DNA of 64,000 nucleotides. It comes from Pseudonocardia alaniniphila. Lineage in GTDB: Bacteria; Actinomycetota; Actinomycetes; Mycobacteriales; Pseudonocardiaceae. Under the pieces are notes generated by a model that was not told the origin of the DNA, did no database searches, and was given only the letters and a program-made list of their open reading frames with translations. Every line of letters starts with the position of its first letter. Within the stretch, counting starts at the first letter, position 1. Positions 7,522-16,318 of this stretch are shown piece by piece. Location: NCBI RefSeq assembly GCF_022524485.1, contig NZ_JAKXMK010000032.1, positions 62,001 to 126,000 of the forward strand. The letters are read 5' to 3'. The position numbers and the translations under genes are program-made.

Positions 7522-10500
7522 TCAGCGAAGGGGTCGCGGTGGTGTGACGAGCCGGCCCGAGGTGACGAAGGAGTGCCGCAGCGCTGTCGGTAGTGACCCG
7601 GCGATCCGGTCCCTGGCCCTCGTGCGGTCCTCGGGATGCCCGAGCTGCGCGATCAGAAGATCAGAACGCGTACCGGCCGCCAGCGCGGCCGCTTCGTGGG
7701 GTCTGTCCAGGTGGCTCAGGGCGAGCGCCTCGTACTTCGGCGATGAGCTGCTGCGGGCCAGCACCAGCAGCCGCTCCGCCTCCGTGCGGTCCCAGCGGGC
7801 CCGCATCTCCACCAGTCGCATGGCGGCCCGCGGCCGGAACGGCAGCGACCGCTCCAGCATCGGGGTGGCCGTCTCCACCGCCGCGGCGGCGTCGTCGGGG
7901 CGGCCGAGGAGCAGATCGCAGTCGGCCACCGCGAGCAGGGCGTGCAGTTCCTGCTCCAGCTCCAGCGCGCCCCCGCCCCGGTGCGCGAGCTCGACGCCCA
8001 GTGTCGCGTGCTCGCGGGCCCGGTCGACCTCGCCGAGCTCCTGCCAGATCCACGACGACGTCGTCTCGATCCCGGCCCGGTAGAAGCTGAGGTTCTCCGC
8101 GTCGATGAGCCGCCGGGCGCTGTCGAGCGCGCGCAGCGCCCCGGCGAACTCGCCGGAGTCGCCGCGCGCGAGCGCGGTGAAGAACAACGTCTGCAGCAGC
8201 GGCCGGAACTCCCCGTTGCGCCTGCAGAGGACCGCTGCCCTGGCCAGCACCTTCTTGGCCTCGTCGAACCGGTCCTGGTGCTGGAGCAGGGCACCCCGGT
8301 AGGCGAGCGCGACCGCCGTGATGGCGTTCTCGGGAGAGGCGCTGAGGACGTCGTCGTACGCCGCCGCTGCCGCGGCGTAGTCGCCGTCCCAGTGCCGGAC
8401 CCGCCCGAGCAGCAACGTGGCGCTCGGCGCGGCCCCCGGTGCGGCCGCAGCGGACTCGGCGAGATGCGTGGCCTGCTCGGCGAAGTCGACGGCGACGGGC
8501 GCGTCGCGGGCGTAGAACGCCGTCCAGCCCAGCTGTTCCAGCGCTCGTGCTTCGAGTTCGAGGTCGCCGAGCTCGCGGGCCAGTTCGAGCGCCGTCTGGT
8601 GGTCGTCGTGGGCGTCGGCGTGCCGGCCGAGGTCGCGGCGCACCTGACCGCGCCGCAGGTGGGTGGTGATCTGCTGGGCGACATCGCTGCCGCGCCGGGC
8701 AGCTTCGACGGCCCGGTCGAGCAGGCGTTCGGCGTCGATGTGGGCGAAGGACATGTGGGCGGCACGGGCCGCCTCCAGCCAGGCGTCCGCCGCGCCGCGC
8801 GCGTCCCCCGCAGCCGTGAGCTGCTGGGCCGCGGCCTCGGGGCGGCCGGCGAGCAGGCGCGCCGCACGGCGGTGGCGGCTGACCCGGATCGGCTCGGGAA
8901 CCGACTCGTAGGCGACGAGTCGCACGATGTCGTTGGCGAAGCGGAAGTTCTCGCCCTGCGTCGTGAGCAGCCCCGCCCGTATCGCCCGGGCGGCCCGGGC
9001 GGCGCACTCCTCCACGTCGAGCCCACCGAGGGCGGCCACGTCGTCGAGGGAGAAGCTGGTGCCGAGCAGCGCGCCGTGGGACAGCAGGTAGGCCACGGCG
9101 TCCCCGACGTGGTCGATGCGGGCGGCGACGGCGTCCTGCAGCGTCGGCGGCACGGTGGGCGGGTCGCCGGGTGCCCGCGATCCCGCTGGTAGGCGCAGCA
9201 CCTCGGTGAGGAACAGCGGCGAGCCCCCGGTCCACGACCAGATGACATCCGGGTCGTTGCCGGGCGCGGAGCGTTCCACCAGCTCCGCGACGTCCGAGCG
9301 GGACAGCGGGCCGAGCCGCAGACACGTGGCGACATCGCGCAGCTGCGCGGTGACCACCGGGGTCTCCGTGGTGCGTTCGGTCAGCACGACCATCGTCCGG
9401 CTGCCCTGCCAGTGTCCGGCCAGGACGTGCAACGCCTCCATGGTCGACTGCCCGGCGTGCTGCATGTCCTCGACGATCAGCAGCACGGGCCGGCGCGCTC
9501 CCAGGCGGGCGACGAACTCGGCGAAGGCGTCGAGGCTGCGGCGGTGCTCGACCTCCGGCCCCGCGCGCTCGTACGGGACCGGGGTGACGAGATCGGCCAG
9601 CTCCGGCACGAGCTCGGTGAGCGTCCCCATCCTGCTGCCGGCGAGCTCCCGGATCTCCGCGGGCGGGATCCGGTGGATCACCGAGCGGACGAGGTCGACC
9701 AGCGGCTGCAGGTACAGCGACCGTTCCGCCTCGAAGCAGGCAGCTTCGAGGACGAGGGCTCCGGTGCGTCTGATGTCCGCGACGAGCGCCGCTACCAGCG
9801 CGCTCTTTCCGATGCCCGCCTCGCCCGTCACCACGGCCAGCGCGGGGCTGCCCGCCGCGGCCGCGGACCAGAGCCTGCGCAGGTGGGCCAGCTCCCCGGA
9901 CCGGCCGGTGATGGTGGTGGCCGCGGCCTCTGCCTCCGCGGACGGCGTGAGCGGGCTGTCGTCGGCGCGCAGCACGGCGAGGTGCAGTGCCTGGGTGGCG
10001 GGGGAGGGGTCGATGCCCAGGTGCTCGGCGAGGGACTCACGCAGCGACCGGTAGGCCTGCAGTGCGCTGCCCGGACGGCCGGCGCGCTGGTGGGCCAGCA
10101 TGACCGTGCGGCAGGCGTCCTCGTCGAACGGATCGACATGGAGTGCTGCACCGGCGACCTGAACCGCGGTGTTGAACGTCTCCAGCTCCAGCGCTGCCGC
10201 ACTCCACACCGTGCGCGCGCGGCGCAACAATGTGCCGGCCGACATCCGCAGTTCCCGCACCCAGCGGTCCTCGCGTTCCCCGGCCATCGCCACGTCGGCG
10301 TCGAGGAGCTTGGCCGCCATCTCGGCGCTGGTGGAGCTGAGCGCGAAGCGGCCGTGGCCGAACTCGAACTCGGCCGTGGCGACGAGGTCCGCGGCCTCGT
10401 GCAGGTCGACGGACGCGGCGTCGGAGGGCATTCGATACCCGGCGGTCGAGCCCTCGATGAGCTCGCGTCCCAGCGCTGCACGCAGGCGGCTGATCAGCGC

Positions 10501-10698
10501 AGCGATGTTGCGCTCCGCCCGGGGCGGCGGACGGTCCTCCCAGAGGACGTCGATCAGCGCGTCGATGGTGACGAACTCGCCACGGCGCTGGGCGAGCACC
10601 GCCAGCACGCGCCGTGCCTTACCGGTGGGCGTGGTGACGGCCACCTCTCCCACGACGGTGAAGGAGCCGAGCAGGCAGAGCCGCAGGGGCGGACTCAC
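7522..10698 (-). CDS. SARP/BTAD-family regulator with AAA ATPase and TPR-like C-terminus
   Basis: A 1058-residue AfsR-like regulator starting with GTG. Residues 1-95 form a winged-helix OmpR-type DNA-binding domain and about 98-245 a bacterial transcriptional activation (BTAD) domain ending GIDPSPATQALH. The P-loop GEAGIGKS lies at 292-299 with a Walker B-like VLLIVEDMQ near 400, and the last 450 residues are TPR-like helical repeats. Such proteins activate nearby gene sets, classically secondary metabolism, in response to nucleotide state. It is divergent from the arcC-fdrA-glycosyltransferase operon, whose promoter region it may control together with the CTATTAT repeats at 10750. Confidence 0.88.
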   Translation of the reverse strand: MSPPLRLCLLGSFTVVGEVAVTTPTGKARRVLAVLAQRRGEFVTIDALIDVLWEDRPPPRAERNIAALISRLRAALGRELIEGSTAGYRMPSDAASVDLHEAADLVATAEFEFGHGRFALSSTSAEMAAKLLDADVAMAGEREDRWVRELRMSAGTLLRRARTVWSAAALELETFNTAVQVAGAALHVDPFDEDACRTVMLAHQRAGRPGSALQAYRSLRESLAEHLGIDPSPATQALHLAVLRADDSPLTPSAEAEAAATTITGRSGELAHLRRLWSAAAAGSPALAVVTGEAGIGKSALVAALVADIRRTGALVLEAACFEAERSLYLQPLVDLVRSVIHRIPPAEIRELAGSRMGTLTELVPELADLVTPVPYERAGPEVEHRRSLDAFAEFVARLGARRPVLLIVEDMQHAGQSTMEALHVLAGHWQGSRTMVVLTERTTETPVVTAQLRDVATCLRLGPLSRSDVAELVERSAPGNDPDVIWSWTGGSPLFLTEVLRLPAGSRAPGDPPTVPPTLQDAVAARIDHVGDAVAYLLSHGALLGTSFSLDDVAALGGLDVEECAARAARAIRAGLLTTQGENFRFANDIVRLVAYESVPEPIRVSRHRRAARLLAGRPEAAAQQLTAAGDARGAADAWLEAARAAHMSFAHIDAERLLDRAVEAARRGSDVAQQITTHLRRGQVRRDLGRHADAHDDHQTALELARELGDLELEARALEQLGWTAFYARDAPVAVDFAEQATHLAESAAAAPGAAPSATLLLGRVRHWDGDYAAAAAAYDDVLSASPENAITAVALAYRGALLQHQDRFDEAKKVLARAAVLCRRNGEFRPLLQTLFFTALARGDSGEFAGALRALDSARRLIDAENLSFYRAGIETTSSWIWQELGEVDRAREHATLGVELAHRGGGALELEQELHALLAVADCDLLLGRPDDAAAAVETATPMLERSLPFRPRAAMRLVEMRARWDRTEAERLLVLARSSSSPKYEALALSHLDRPHEAAALAAGTRSDLLIAQLGHPEDRTRARDRIAGSLPTALRHSFVTSGRLVTPPRPLR

Positions 10699-10749
10699 CT
10701 CTGTGATTCTACTCGCACCCTTCCCTCGGGCCAGGTGAACTACCAGGCA

Positions 10750-10788
10750 TATCTATTATGAGAGAAATCTGTCTCCTATTATAGAGAG
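10750..10788. promoter_or_regulatory. AT-rich direct repeats in the divergent SARP/arcC promoter region
   Basis: TATCTATTATGAGAGAAA (10750-10767) matches the 17765 palindrome at 13 of 18 positions and is followed by CTCCTATTATAGAGAG (10773-10788). Both copies share CTATTAT followed by GAGAG, spaced about two helical turns apart. They sit 30-70 bases before the carbamate kinase start, so they could be activator or repressor sites. Confidence 0.45.
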
Positions 10789-10818
10789 CGTCGTCAACTT
10801 CCGGGAGGCTTCGGGCAC

Positions 10819-11793
10819 ATGCGGAAGACCGTCGTCGTCGCCCTCGGAGGCAACGCCATAACACGCAGCGGTGAGGCAGGAACCCATGCCGAGCAGGCTG
10901 CGAACGCCAGGCGCATGGCCGACTCGGTCTGCCGTGCACGGGACGCGGGCTGGAGCGTTGTCATCGTCCACGGCAACGGACCGCAGATCGGCAACCTCTC
11001 CATCCAGCAGGACGCGGGTGCGAGCCAGGTTCCCGGGCTGCCGCTGTTCTGTCTCGGCGCGATGACCGAGGGACAGCTCGGCAGCCTGCTGAGCCTCGCC
11101 CTGCGCGAGGCCGGCGGAGAACGGCTCCCCGGGATCGTCTCGGTCGTCACCCACACCGTCGTCGACGCCGGCGATCCGGCGTTCGCCCGGCCCACGAAGC
11201 CCATCGGCCCGTTCCTCGACGAGGACACCGCGCGCCGTCGGGCGCAGGAGATGGGCTGGACCGTCGGCGAGGACGCGGGCCGCGGCTACCGGCGGCTGGT
11301 CGCGTCGCCCGAGCCCCGCCGGATCGTCGAGCTCGACGACATCCGCTGCCTGGTCGACCACGGATCCGTCGTCGTCGCCGCCGGTGGCGGTGGGGTGCCG
11401 GTCGTCGAGGACGGGCACCTCCTGCGGGGGATCGACGCCGTGATCGACAAGGATCTCGCTGCCGAGCGGCTCGCCAGCGCGCTCAACGCGAATGCGTTGG
11501 TGCTGGTCACCGGAGTGCCGCGGGTGGTTCTCGACTTCGGCACGCCGGACGCGCGTGACGTGGCGGAGATGACGGTCGACGAAGCCGATGCCCACGCATC
11601 CGAAGGCCAGTTCCCGGAGGGGAGCATGGGCCCGAAGGTGCGGGCCGCGATCCGCTTCGTCACCAGCACGGGGGGCACCGCGATCATCACCGATCCCGAG
11701 CGGGTCTGCGCCTCGCTCGATCCCGGCGGCGGCCACGGGGCCACCGGCACCCGCATCGTCCCCAGCCTGTCCCGGCTCGGAGCCGCATCATGA
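10819..11793 (+). CDS. arcC: carbamate kinase
   Basis: A 324-residue amino-acid kinase fold enzyme: N-terminal KTVVVALGGNAI, VHGNGPQIGNL, VVAAGGGGVPV, the DKDLAAERLA loop and a SMGPKVRAA segment, as in carbamate kinases (about 310 residues). It converts carbamoyl phosphate and ADP to ATP, CO2 and ammonia. Its stop overlaps the FdrA start (ATGA), and no ornithine carbamoyltransferase or arginine deiminase is nearby. As in the E. coli allantoin operon (allK/ybcF beside fdrA), it most likely receives carbamoyl phosphate from the FdrA/AllG enzyme. Confidence 0.93.
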   Translation: MRKTVVVALGGNAITRSGEAGTHAEQAANARRMADSVCRARDAGWSVVIVHGNGPQIGNLSIQQDAGASQVPGLPLFCLGAMTEGQLGSLLSLALREAGGERLPGIVSVVTHTVVDAGDPAFARPTKPIGPFLDEDTARRRAQEMGWTVGEDAGRGYRRLVASPEPRRIVELDDIRCLVDHGSVVVAAGGGGVPVVEDGHLLRGIDAVIDKDLAAERLASALNANALVLVTGVPRVVLDFGTPDARDVAEMTVDEADAHASEGQFPEGSMGPKVRAAIRFVTSTGGTAIITDPERVCASLDPGGGHGATGTRIVPSLSRLGAAS

Positions 11794-13400
11794 TCCACGC
11801 TCTGAAGCTCTACCCGGAGACCTACGTCGACTCGATCGTCCAGCTCTCGGGCACGCGCGCGCTGTTCGCGGTGGACGGCGTCGACTGGGCCAGCGCGGCG
11901 ATGGCGACACCCGCGAACGTCGAGACGCTGCGCGGCGAGGGCTTCGACGACCCGGCGCTCGCCACCGGTGGCGCCAACGACCTCGTCATCGCGGTCCGGG
12001 CTGTCTCGCACGAGGTGGCGGACGCCGCCAGGGAGGCCGGGGAGAAGGCGATCTTCGCCGCGCCCGACGCGTCCGGCGCCGTCGGACAGCGACCTGCTCG
12101 CACGCTCGACGAGGCGTTGCGGTGCCAGCCCGCCAGCAGCGTCGCGATCGTGTCCGTGCCCGGCGACTATGCGGCCCTGGAGGCCCACAAGGCGCTGTCG
12201 GCCGGGCTGCACGTCCTCCTGTTCAGCGACAACGTCTCCGTCGAGGACGAGATCGTCCTCAAGGACCGCGCGCGGGATCTGGGCCTGCTCGTGATGGGCC
12301 CCGGCGCCGGCACGGCGATGCTCGGGCAGACCTGCCTCGGCTTCGCCAACGTCGTTCGCCAGGGACGCGTGGCTGTCGTCGCGGCCGCGGGCACCGGCGC
12401 TCAGGAGGCCGCGGCGTTGCTCGATCGCTGGGGCGTCGGGGTCGCCCATGTGATCGGCCTCGGCGGGCGTGATCTGAGCGCGCGGGTCCGCGGCCGCATG
12501 GCGATAGCGGCTGTGCGCGCCCTCGTCGCCGACGAGGCCACCGACGCCATCCTGCTCGTGTCGAAGCCGCCGGATGCCGAGGTGGCTCGCGAGGTCGTGG
12601 CGGCAGCCGCCGGGAAGCCGCTCGTCGCGGCACTGATCGGCGTCCACGACGACGTGAAGGTGCCGCCGGACGTGACGGTCACGCGGACGCTCGAGGCGGG
12701 CGCCGTGGCGGCGGTGCGGCTGATGGGCGGGCGGGAGCCCGACGTCTCGGCCGGGCTGGCGGAGCGGGTTCGCGTGGCGGCCGCCGATCTGCCCGGCCGG
12801 AGAACCCTCGTCCGCGGGCTCTTCTCCGGCGGAACGCTCTGCTACGAGTCGCTCGTCGTGCTGGCCGACGTCCTCGGCGATGTGTACTCCAACACCCCGC
12901 TGCGTCCGGAGCTCGGCCTGCCTGCGCCCGCGCAGGCGCACACCTGCCTCGACCTCGGCGAGGAGGAGTACACGAAGGGGCGGCCGCACCCCATGATCGA
13001 TCCGCAGGCGCGGATCGAGCTGCTCCGTGAGCAGGGGGCGGATCCCACGGTGGCCGCGATCGTGCTCGACGTCGTGCTCGGGCACGGCGCCCATCCGGAC
13101 CCGGCCGCCGAGCTGGCGCCGGTCTGCGCCGAGATCACCGCCGCCCGCGGCCCCTGCATCGTGGTGTACGTGCTGGGCACCGACCAGGACCCGCAGGGAC
13201 TCGACCGCCAGCGGGACGCCTTCCGGCGGGCCGGATGCCTCGTGACCGAGACGGCCGCGCGCGCGTCACTCGCGGCCGCCGCGCTCGCCCGCCGCGAACC
13301 CGCGCTCGCCGAGAAGGCCCCCATGAGCGAGCTTGTGAGCGAATCGTTGTTGCAGCGCTTTCGCGAAGCGTCGGCCGAGCGTGGCGAGGGAGTGCGGTGA
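11790..13400 (+). CDS. fdrA: FdrA family protein (AllF-like oxamate carbamoyltransferase subunit)
   Basis: A 536-residue acyl-CoA-synthetase-like protein with Rossmann-type domains related to succinyl-CoA synthetase. The start HALKLYPETYVDSIVQL, the phosphohistidine-loop-like segments VMGPGAGTAM and GTGAQEAA, and the end with VLGTDQDPQGLDRQ fit FdrA (about 555 residues in E. coli). E. coli FdrA works with YlbE/AllG and YlbF/AllH as the carbamoyltransferase that turns oxalurate and phosphate into oxamate and carbamoyl phosphate. AllG (DUF1116) is encoded 3 kb downstream on the other strand; AllH was not found. It is overlapped by both neighbours, forming a tight arcC-fdrA-glycosyltransferase operon. 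Confidence 0.85.
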   Translation: MIHALKLYPETYVDSIVQLSGTRALFAVDGVDWASAAMATPANVETLRGEGFDDPALATGGANDLVIAVRAVSHEVADAAREAGEKAIFAAPDASGAVGQRPARTLDEALRCQPASSVAIVSVPGDYAALEAHKALSAGLHVLLFSDNVSVEDEIVLKDRARDLGLLVMGPGAGTAMLGQTCLGFANVVRQGRVAVVAAAGTGAQEAAALLDRWGVGVAHVIGLGGRDLSARVRGRMAIAAVRALVADEATDAILLVSKPPDAEVAREVVAAAAGKPLVAALIGVHDDVKVPPDVTVTRTLEAGAVAAVRLMGGREPDVSAGLAERVRVAAADLPGRRTLVRGLFSGGTLCYESLVVLADVLGDVYSNTPLRPELGLPAPAQAHTCLDLGEEEYTKGRPHPMIDPQARIELLREQGADPTVAAIVLDVVLGHGAHPDPAAELAPVCAEITAARGPCIVVYVLGTDQDPQGLDRQRDAFRRAGCLVTETAARASLAAAALARREPALAEKAPMSELVSESLLQRFREASAERGEGVR

Positions 13401-14557
13401 GCGCGCGGGTCGCCCTGGTCACGCACTCGGTGAAGCCTCGCGGGGGGTTCATCCACACGGTCGGTCTCGCCGAGGCACTGCACCGCGACGGGGTCGAGGT
13501 CCATCTCGTGGCGCTGGGCGACCCGGCGGCCGGCCTGCCCCTCGACGCCGCGGTGCCGCACACGGTCCTGCCGGGCCCGTCCCATGCGGGGACATCGCTG
13601 GAGGACCGGGTGTTCGTCGCCATCGACACCTTGGAGAAGGGGCTACAGGAACTGGCCGGCCGGTTCGACATCCTGCACACGCAGGACTGCATCGCCGCGC
13701 GTGCCGCCGCCCGGGTGCGGGACGCCGGTGCACCGGTGACCGTGGTGCGGACCGTCCACCACGTCGACGACTTCACCACCCGGGCCCTCATCGACTGCCA
13801 GCGTGCCGCGATCGCCGAACCCGACCGGGTGCTCGTCGTGAGCGAGCAGTGGCGCCGGATCCTGCTGGACGACCACGGGCGCTGCGCCACCGTGGTGCCG
13901 AACGGCGTGGACGTCGGCCGATTCCCGGCTCCCGCACCGCAGCGCCGGGCCGAGCTGCGGGGCCGGATCCCCGGCGGTCGTTTCCTGTTCCTCGGCGTCG
14001 GCGGGATCGAGCCCCGCAAGGGCACCCGGCACGCGTTCGAGGCCCTGGCGATGCTCAAGCGGCAGCGCGGCCCGGTCGCCTCGCTCGCCATCGTCGGCGG
14101 CCACTCGTTCCAGGACTACACGGCCTATCGGGACGCCGCGTTGGCGTCGCTGCCCGCACTGGGGCTCACCCTCGGCGAGGACGTCGTTCTGCTGGGCACG
14201 GTCTCCGACGCCGACCTCGCAGGCTGGTACCACACCGCCGACGCTCTCTGCTTCCCGTCGGTCAAGGAGGGCTGGGGCCTCGTCGTGCTGGAGGCCATGT
14301 CCGCCGGGATCCCCGTGATCGCCTCCGACCTACCGGTCTTCCAGGAGTACCTGGTCGACGGGGTCAGCGCGCTCCTGCCACGGGCCGGGGACCCTGCCGC
14401 GATCGCGACGGCGATGGAACGCCTGGTCGTCGACGACGCACTGCGGCGACGGCTGGTCGACGGCGGCAGGGTGGTGCTGCCGCGCTACACCTGGGCGGCC
14501 AGCGCGGCGCGCCACCGGGCCGTCTACGAGGAGCTGTGCTCCCCGGTCGCGGGCTGA
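13397..14557 (+). CDS. MSMEG_0565-family glycosyltransferase (GT4 type)
   Basis: A 386-residue retaining GT-B enzyme starting at a GTG that overlaps the FdrA stop. The N-terminus VALVTHSVKPRGGFIHTVGLAEAL and TVVRTVHHVDDF are characteristic of the MSMEG_0565 subfamily found with nitrilase/Nit1C genes. The donor-binding GT4 signature is EGWGLVVLEAMSAGIPVIASD near residues 290-310. The acceptor is unknown, and why these nitrogen clusters need a glycosyltransferase is unexplained. It ends 51 bases before the convergent nitrile hydratase accessory gene. Confidence 0.85.
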   Translation: MSARVALVTHSVKPRGGFIHTVGLAEALHRDGVEVHLVALGDPAAGLPLDAAVPHTVLPGPSHAGTSLEDRVFVAIDTLEKGLQELAGRFDILHTQDCIAARAAARVRDAGAPVTVVRTVHHVDDFTTRALIDCQRAAIAEPDRVLVVSEQWRRILLDDHGRCATVVPNGVDVGRFPAPAPQRRAELRGRIPGGRFLFLGVGGIEPRKGTRHAFEALAMLKRQRGPVASLAIVGGHSFQDYTAYRDAALASLPALGLTLGEDVVLLGTVSDADLAGWYHTADALCFPSVKEGWGLVVLEAMSAGIPVIASDLPVFQEYLVDGVSALLPRAGDPAAIATAMERLVVDDALRRRLVDGGRVVLPRYTWAASAARHRAVYEELCSPVAG

Positions 14558-14608
14558 GTCAGGCCACGGCGCACGAACGGGCCCGGGCCGCGGACGGTTG
14601 CGGTGTCG

Positions 14609-15007
14609 TCAGTGGCCGTGGCCGTGGCCGTGGCCGTGGCCGTGGCCGTGGCCGTGGCCCGCGGACGACGGCGCGTGGTCGTGACCGGCAGGCCGCGCGC
14701 CGAGCTCCTCGGCTCGGGTGTCGACCTCCTCCGCGGTGACGGTGCCGTCGGCGCCGAGGACGTCCTCCAGGGCTCCGAGCCAGTGCTCGTAGTAGCTCCA
14801 CCCCACGCCGTCCGGATGCGCGGCTTCCCACGCGGCGATCCGCCGGATGAGCGCCGACTGGAACACCGGCCACGCGAAGGCACCGGTGTCGTGCAGGGTG
14901 ACCACCATGCCGAACGCGCGTGACTCCCACGGCTGGGAGAAGACGAGCTCGCCGTTGGACCGGGGCGGCGCGGCCGGGCCGTCGTAGGGCAGCGGCGCGG
15001 TGGTCAC
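14609..15007 (-). CDS. nitrile hydratase accessory protein with (Gly-His)8 tail
   Basis: A 132-residue homologue of nitrile hydratase activator proteins, which resemble the N-terminal half of the beta subunit (SNGELVFSQPWESRAFGMVV, then an AW-rich helical part and YYEHWLGALEDVL). These chaperones load the metal into the alpha subunit. The C-terminus is GHDHAPSSA followed by eight GH dipeptides, a likely Co/Ni-binding tail encoded by a hexanucleotide repeat. The GTG start overlaps the alpha-subunit stop (GTGA on the minus strand), giving the order beta-alpha-activator usual for cobalt-type operons. Confidence 0.87.
   Translation of the reverse strand: MTTAPLPYDGPAAPPRSNGELVFSQPWESRAFGMVVTLHDTGAFAWPVFQSALIRRIAAWEAAHPDGVGWSYYEHWLGALEDVLGADGTVTAEEVDTRAEELGARPAGHDHAPSSAGHGHGHGHGHGHGHGH
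14612..14659 (-). repeat. eight perfect tandem GTGGCC hexanucleotides encoding (GH)8
   Basis: The repeat is perfect over 48 bases and in frame, so slippage would change tail length by whole GH units without frameshift. It lies immediately before the stop codon of the accessory gene. Confidence 0.97.
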
Positions 15008-15594
15008 GGAGCCATCACCGTGGCCACGCCGACCATGGCGTCGCGGGTGATGAGCGGCACCAACTCCTCCTCGGAGAGCTGCTCGGTGCCCGCCGGGCGC
15101 TCCGGCAGGACGAGCCAGCGCACCTCGGAACTCGAGTCGCGCACGGTGATCTCGACGTCGTCGGCGAGGTCGAGGCCCATCTCCGAGAGCACCACGCGCG
15201 GCTCGCGCACCATCCGCGCTCGATAGGCGGGGTCCTTGTACCAGGACGGTGGCAGCCCCAGCACCGGCCAGGGATAGCACGAGCAGAGCGTGCAGACCGT
15301 CACGTTGTGGCGGGTCGGCGTGTTCTCCACGACGACGATGTGCTCACCCTGCGGCCCGCCGAATCCCAGTTCCTTGATCGCGGCGGTGCCGTCGGCGAGC
15401 AGGCGTTCCTTGTACTCCGGGTCGGTCCAGGCCTTCGCGACGACCTTGGCGCCGTTGAGCGGGCCGACGTTCTTCTCGTAGTTGGCGATGAAGCCGTCCA
15501 TCACGTCCGCGGTGACGAGACCTCGCTCGGTGAGCAGTTGCTCGAGGGCCTCGGTGCGCAGGGACGGGGGAAGGCGGTCGGCGGATGTGGTCAT
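15004..15594 (-). CDS. nthA: nitrile hydratase alpha subunit, cobalt type
   Basis: A 196-residue alpha subunit with the metal centre CTLCSC at 101-106 followed by YPWPVLGLPPSWYK. The threonine in CTLCSC marks the non-corrin cobalt class; iron enzymes have CSLCSC. The second and third cysteines are normally oxidised to sulfinic and sulfenic acid. With the beta subunit it hydrates nitriles to amides in the cytosol. The ATG overlaps the beta stop. No amidase is visible in the window, so the amide product may be handled by other cluster enzymes or elsewhere. Confidence 0.95.
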   Translation of the reverse strand: MTTSADRLPPSLRTEALEQLLTERGLVTADVMDGFIANYEKNVGPLNGAKVVAKAWTDPEYKERLLADGTAAIKELGFGGPQGEHIVVVENTPTRHNVTVCTLCSCYPWPVLGLPPSWYKDPAYRARMVREPRVVLSEMGLDLADDVEITVRDSSSEVRWLVLPERPAGTEQLSEEELVPLITRDAMVGVATVMAP

Positions 15595-16259
15595 GAGGCG
15601 GGCTCCAGGTAGCTGTCGAAGAGCTCGATCGTGACGCCGAAGGGCTCGGCCTGCGCGCCCCACAGCTCGCGTGAGTCGAAGCGGACGGTGAAGACGTGCT
15701 GAGGGTTCTCCCCCTGGAAGTGGGCGTTGGTGTCGGGGAGCACGTGGCCGGGCTGCACGGCCTCGACGGTGCCGACGTGCCCGCGCACGTACCCCGCCAG
15801 CCTCGTGTGGCCGGCGGGGGAGATGTTGCGGGCCCGCACCCGGTCTCCCGGGACGAAGCGCGGTGGCTCGGGCACCTCGCGCAGAGAGCCGGGGCCGGTG
15901 GGGGAGTAGTCGGGCTTGGCGGGCTCGGGCACCGCGGGTTCCTCGACCTGCTCCCCGCGGATCTCGCGGGCGCGGGCGTCGACGGCGCCCGGGGCGAGGA
16001 TCGCGCTGTCGACGAGCATGAGTTCGGCGGCGTTGAGCCAGCGCCCGTAGTAGCCGTCGTCCAGGTATGCGTGGCGGTCGAGGCGTTCCAGCGCGTGCCG
16101 GAAGGCGTCGATGTTGCGGCCCGAGACCCGGCCGATCGTCAGGAGCGTCAGTGCGAAGGCGCGTCCCTCCCACGGCTCGCCGAAGACCGGCTCGTCGCGC
16201 GCCGGCACCATGGCGGCTCCCCAGCCGTCGGTTCCACCCATGTCGGCGAGGCCGTCCAT
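15591..16259 (-). CDS. nthB: nitrile hydratase beta subunit
   Basis: A 222-residue beta subunit: MDGLADMGG start, EPVFGEPWEGRAFALTL, YYGRWLNAAE, then the C-terminal SH3-like barrel with FVPGDRVRARN, GHTRLAGYVRGHVG and FDSRELWG. This is the standard domain order and length. The start has GAGGAG upstream. A 60-base gap separates it from DUF1116/AllG and carries an operator-like palindrome (16291-16309), so nthBA and the activator may have their own regulated promoter. Confidence 0.95.
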   Translation of the reverse strand: MDGLADMGGTDGWGAAMVPARDEPVFGEPWEGRAFALTLLTIGRVSGRNIDAFRHALERLDRHAYLDDGYYGRWLNAAELMLVDSAILAPGAVDARAREIRGEQVEEPAVPEPAKPDYSPTGPGSLREVPEPPRFVPGDRVRARNISPAGHTRLAGYVRGHVGTVEAVQPGHVLPDTNAHFQGENPQHVFTVRFDSRELWGAQAEPFGVTIELFDSYLEPAS

Positions 16260-16290
16260 GAGGGCTCCTCTCGTCACGATGCAGGAAGGA

Positions 16291-16309
16291 TTTTTACCAT
16301 AGTGTATGG
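16291..16309. promoter_or_regulatory. candidate operator upstream of nitrile hydratase genes
   Basis: TTTTTACCATAGTGTATGG contains the imperfect palindrome CCATA-GTG-TATGG and shares TTT, TAC and ATAGT in register with the palindrome at 17765. It begins 32 bases upstream of the nthB start. Confidence 0.55.
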
Positions 16310-16318
16310 GGGCTCTCC

